The translations under genes were made by a program, and so were the position numbers. Positions 61,877 through 64,000 of a stretch of 64,000 nt of DNA are shown here, piece by piece (the first letter of the stretch is position 1; the number at the start of each line of letters is the position of its first letter). The notes under the pieces are model-generated. The model had not been told where the DNA came from. It searched no databases and saw only the letters and a list, made by a program, of their open reading frames with translations. Source of the DNA: Emergomyces orientalis (lineage: Eukaryota; Ascomycota; Eurotiomycetes; Onygenales; Ajellomycetaceae); contig MOWL01000047.1 of NCBI GenBank assembly GCA_002110485.1, positions 806,001 through 870,000 of the forward strand, read 5' to 3'.

Positions 61877-64000
61877 TTATTATTATTATTCTTCAATTAT
61901 AGATATATATGCAGTCAGAGACTATGATATCTACCTGAGACTCAAAGAGTCTCAGGATTTTTCTAACTTTAACACTAATTACTATACATTTTTTCTTCAA
62001 ACAAATAGCACTTGCAATACTTGAATTCCAGCCCAGAATAGTCAGCAAATTGATTTTTCTTTTTTTTTATTTATTTATTTATAAATATCTTTGAAGATTA
62101 TTTATATTCTCTTTTTTTCATATAATTTTCAAGTGATTACAAAGAAAATAAATTAATGATAGACAAAATAACTCATGACATGAATACAAAGGAAATAAAA
62201 GACAGACTCTAACACAAAAGAAATAGTGAGATATTATATAATATCTAGCAGTTTTTATAAAGAATATTTCAGATTCTCATTCATTTATATTTTCATCTTT
62301 GAAATAGAATTGATTTCTAGTAGCTATTTGAGTTTCATTGAGAAAATCAATTAAATATTGACTGCCTATTTCAGTTGAAAATAGTAGTTTCATATTCATT
62401 TCTCTCAGCTTATATTTATATCTCAGTTCAGCTCTAAGTTCTTGATTTAATGAGCAATTCATTAAGATATGTTCTGGGTCTTCAAGAGAGTCACAATATT
62501 CACAATTTTCACTTTCAATATCAGATATTCTTTTCAAATAAGATTTGAAATAGCCATGACCTAGTTTCAATTGAATGATTGAGGAGAAAAGCTTCTTCTT
62601 GCACTTAATAGAGCATGATTTCCATTTAGGTTTAGTTTCAAATCTAAGATAGTGAGGACTTTTTCTTTGTTTTTCCCATATTTTATGTCATTTTTCTAAG
62701 CAATTCTCTTTTATCTTTCTTTTAATAAAAGACCATGAAACTATTTTTGAACTTGCAATATTTAGTTCTGTTCCTTTCTTTGCTGCTTCATCAGCAAGCT
62801 CATTTCCATGTATATTTATATGAGCAGGAACCCAGCTCAGATATATCTTTGTCTTATATTTTAATTGAATTCTTTTGCATATCTTTAGAATTACTTCTAT
62901 ATTCATTTGACCATTATGAATTTCATTTTTTTGAATTCTTTTCAAAGCTGCTTGACTATCTGAAAAAATCCATGCTTCTTTCATATCTTTTCTTTTTGAA
63001 GCTTTTATTTCTATCAGTTTAAAAGCTTTCATAATAGCATATAATTCAGCATCAAATACTTCACATTCATTTCCAATATTCCATGAATCTGATGTATATT
63101 TGTAATTATCTTCTGTATATGCTATTCCAGCTCCTAGGCCTTTATTTTCATTCATTGAACCATCTGAATAGATTAGAATTGACTTTTTAAAATCAATTTT
63201 CTCTATTATTCTTCTATGATTCTCAGCTTCTTCTGGTTTTGATAATGCGCTTATTTCAATTGAAATCATTGAGCCTAGTTTTTCTTTCCATGGATATAGC
63301 TTTTTGTGTTCAATCTTTTCAATATTTAATGAGGAGAACTCATTTTTAATCATTGAGCATACTCTATATAGTTGAGAAGGGATTTTTTTTCTATTTCTCT
63401 CATTTTCTTGATTTTCTTGACTTTCATTCCAATCTAGATATCTATTCCAATCTAAGTCATTTCCAGATTGAATTGGAGGATAAGATGTAGATATTCTTTT
63501 TCTAATTGAATGAATATCTGGCATTTTCATGATTCTCAGTGCATAATTCTTGCATATCTTCTCAAATCTTATTTCAGGAGGTGATATAGAAGCTTCTATT
63601 TCCATAGCTCTACATGGAGAGGTTTTGAAAGCTCCCAGAATTCTTCTTAAAGCTGTATTCTGCAATTTTTGAAACTTATCTATGAAGTGTTTCTGGTTCT
63701 TCCACCATATCTGAACACCATAATCAGAAATAGATGCTATACATGCAATGTATAGCTGTCTCATAGCTTGAAATGATAAACCCCTTTCAGTATTAGAAAG
63801 TTGTATTATACTATTTAAAACTCTTTCAGCTTGAGCCATTCTTTTTTGAATATGAGATTTAAAATTGAGTTTTGAATCCAGCCAGATTCCTAGCCATCTT
63901 ACAACTGATTTAGGCTTTATTTCTTGATTTAATAGATTTAAACTTATTTCCTTTTCATATCTTTTTGGAAAAAAGTGAATTAATTCAGTTTTTTCCATAT
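61877..64000 (-). mobile_element. LINE-A copy D, continuing past the right edge
   Basis: Minus strand. It has tail, 3' UTR, hairpin, the C-terminal zinc-finger part (62570-62277), the same in-frame TGA (62690-62688), RNase H and the RT thumb/palm end to the window edge. The translated sequence equals that of copy A for more than 430 residues, making a 2.1-kb inverted duplication with copy A. Confidence 0.93.
62277..64000 (-). CDS. LINE-A copy D ORF2, 3' part with one in-frame TGA
   Basis: Open from the window edge to TGA at 62690-62688, then in frame to 62277. It contains the RT-to-RNase H connection, RNase H (YSDGSMNENKG, DAELYA, SDSQAAL, GNELADEAAK) and the CEYCDSLEDPEHILMNC finger. The TGA is shared with copy A, so it was present in their common source element. 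Confidence 0.85.

Overview
The window looks like nuclear DNA of a filamentous ascomycete. The genes have many short GT-AG introns (about 40-175 nt), intergenic regions are compact, and the gene set is typical of Eurotiomycetes (KlpA-type kinesin-14, coronin, FHIP, NC2-alpha, PTH11-like receptor, HET protein). An Onygenales/Eurotiales origin is an inference from gene style only. No bacterial features, tRNA or rRNA genes were recognised.

Layout. 1-2.4 kb: 5' part of a Ty1/copia element on the minus strand with an uninterrupted Gag-Pol frame running off the left edge. 3-5.1 kb: seven-exon MFS sugar/quinate-type permease. 6.8-8.9 kb: divergent pair of a GFA-family protein and an alpha/beta hydrolase. 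9.4-28 kb: housekeeping block with kinesin-14, coronin, a small putative mitochondrial protein, a large C4C4-RING/RS-RD protein, the histone-fold corepressor NC2-alpha and the dynein-adaptor protein FHIP. I joined exons by hand and the phases close in every case. 28.8-29.6 kb: multiply frameshifted relic of an Rds1-like ferritin-fold gene. 31.4-39.6 kb: Hmt1-type ABC transporter, rhodopsin-like seven-helix receptor and secreted FAD-linked oxidase. These look like accessory functions (metal tolerance, sensing, oxidation), but nothing in the sequence ties them into one cluster.

40.3-48.0 kb: a HET-domain (allorecognition) gene broken twice, by a single-base frameshift and by a complete young copia element (329-bp LTRs differing at one site, 5-bp target duplication CTCAG, intact 1563-aa polyprotein) sitting inside a predicted 49-nt intron.

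48.2-64 kb: base composition drops sharply and the sequence becomes a nest of Tad/I-like non-LTR retrotransposons. One AT-rich family (called here LINE-A) has five copies: a 3'-end fragment, a plus-strand copy with RT and RNase H, and three minus-strand copies abutting head to tail. A second, more GC-balanced family (LINE-2) is a 5.4-kb element between 15-bp direct repeats. LINE-2 has no frameshifts over about 1,600 codons, yet its frames are interrupted ten times by TGA, once by TAA and never by TAG. Two of these TGAs, and the single one in LINE-A, fall on a W-x3-W motif that I recall as conserved in Tad-like elements. LINE-A copies also share a 3'-UTR hairpin with a compensatory base change. 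These two observations are the most promising novel signals in the window.
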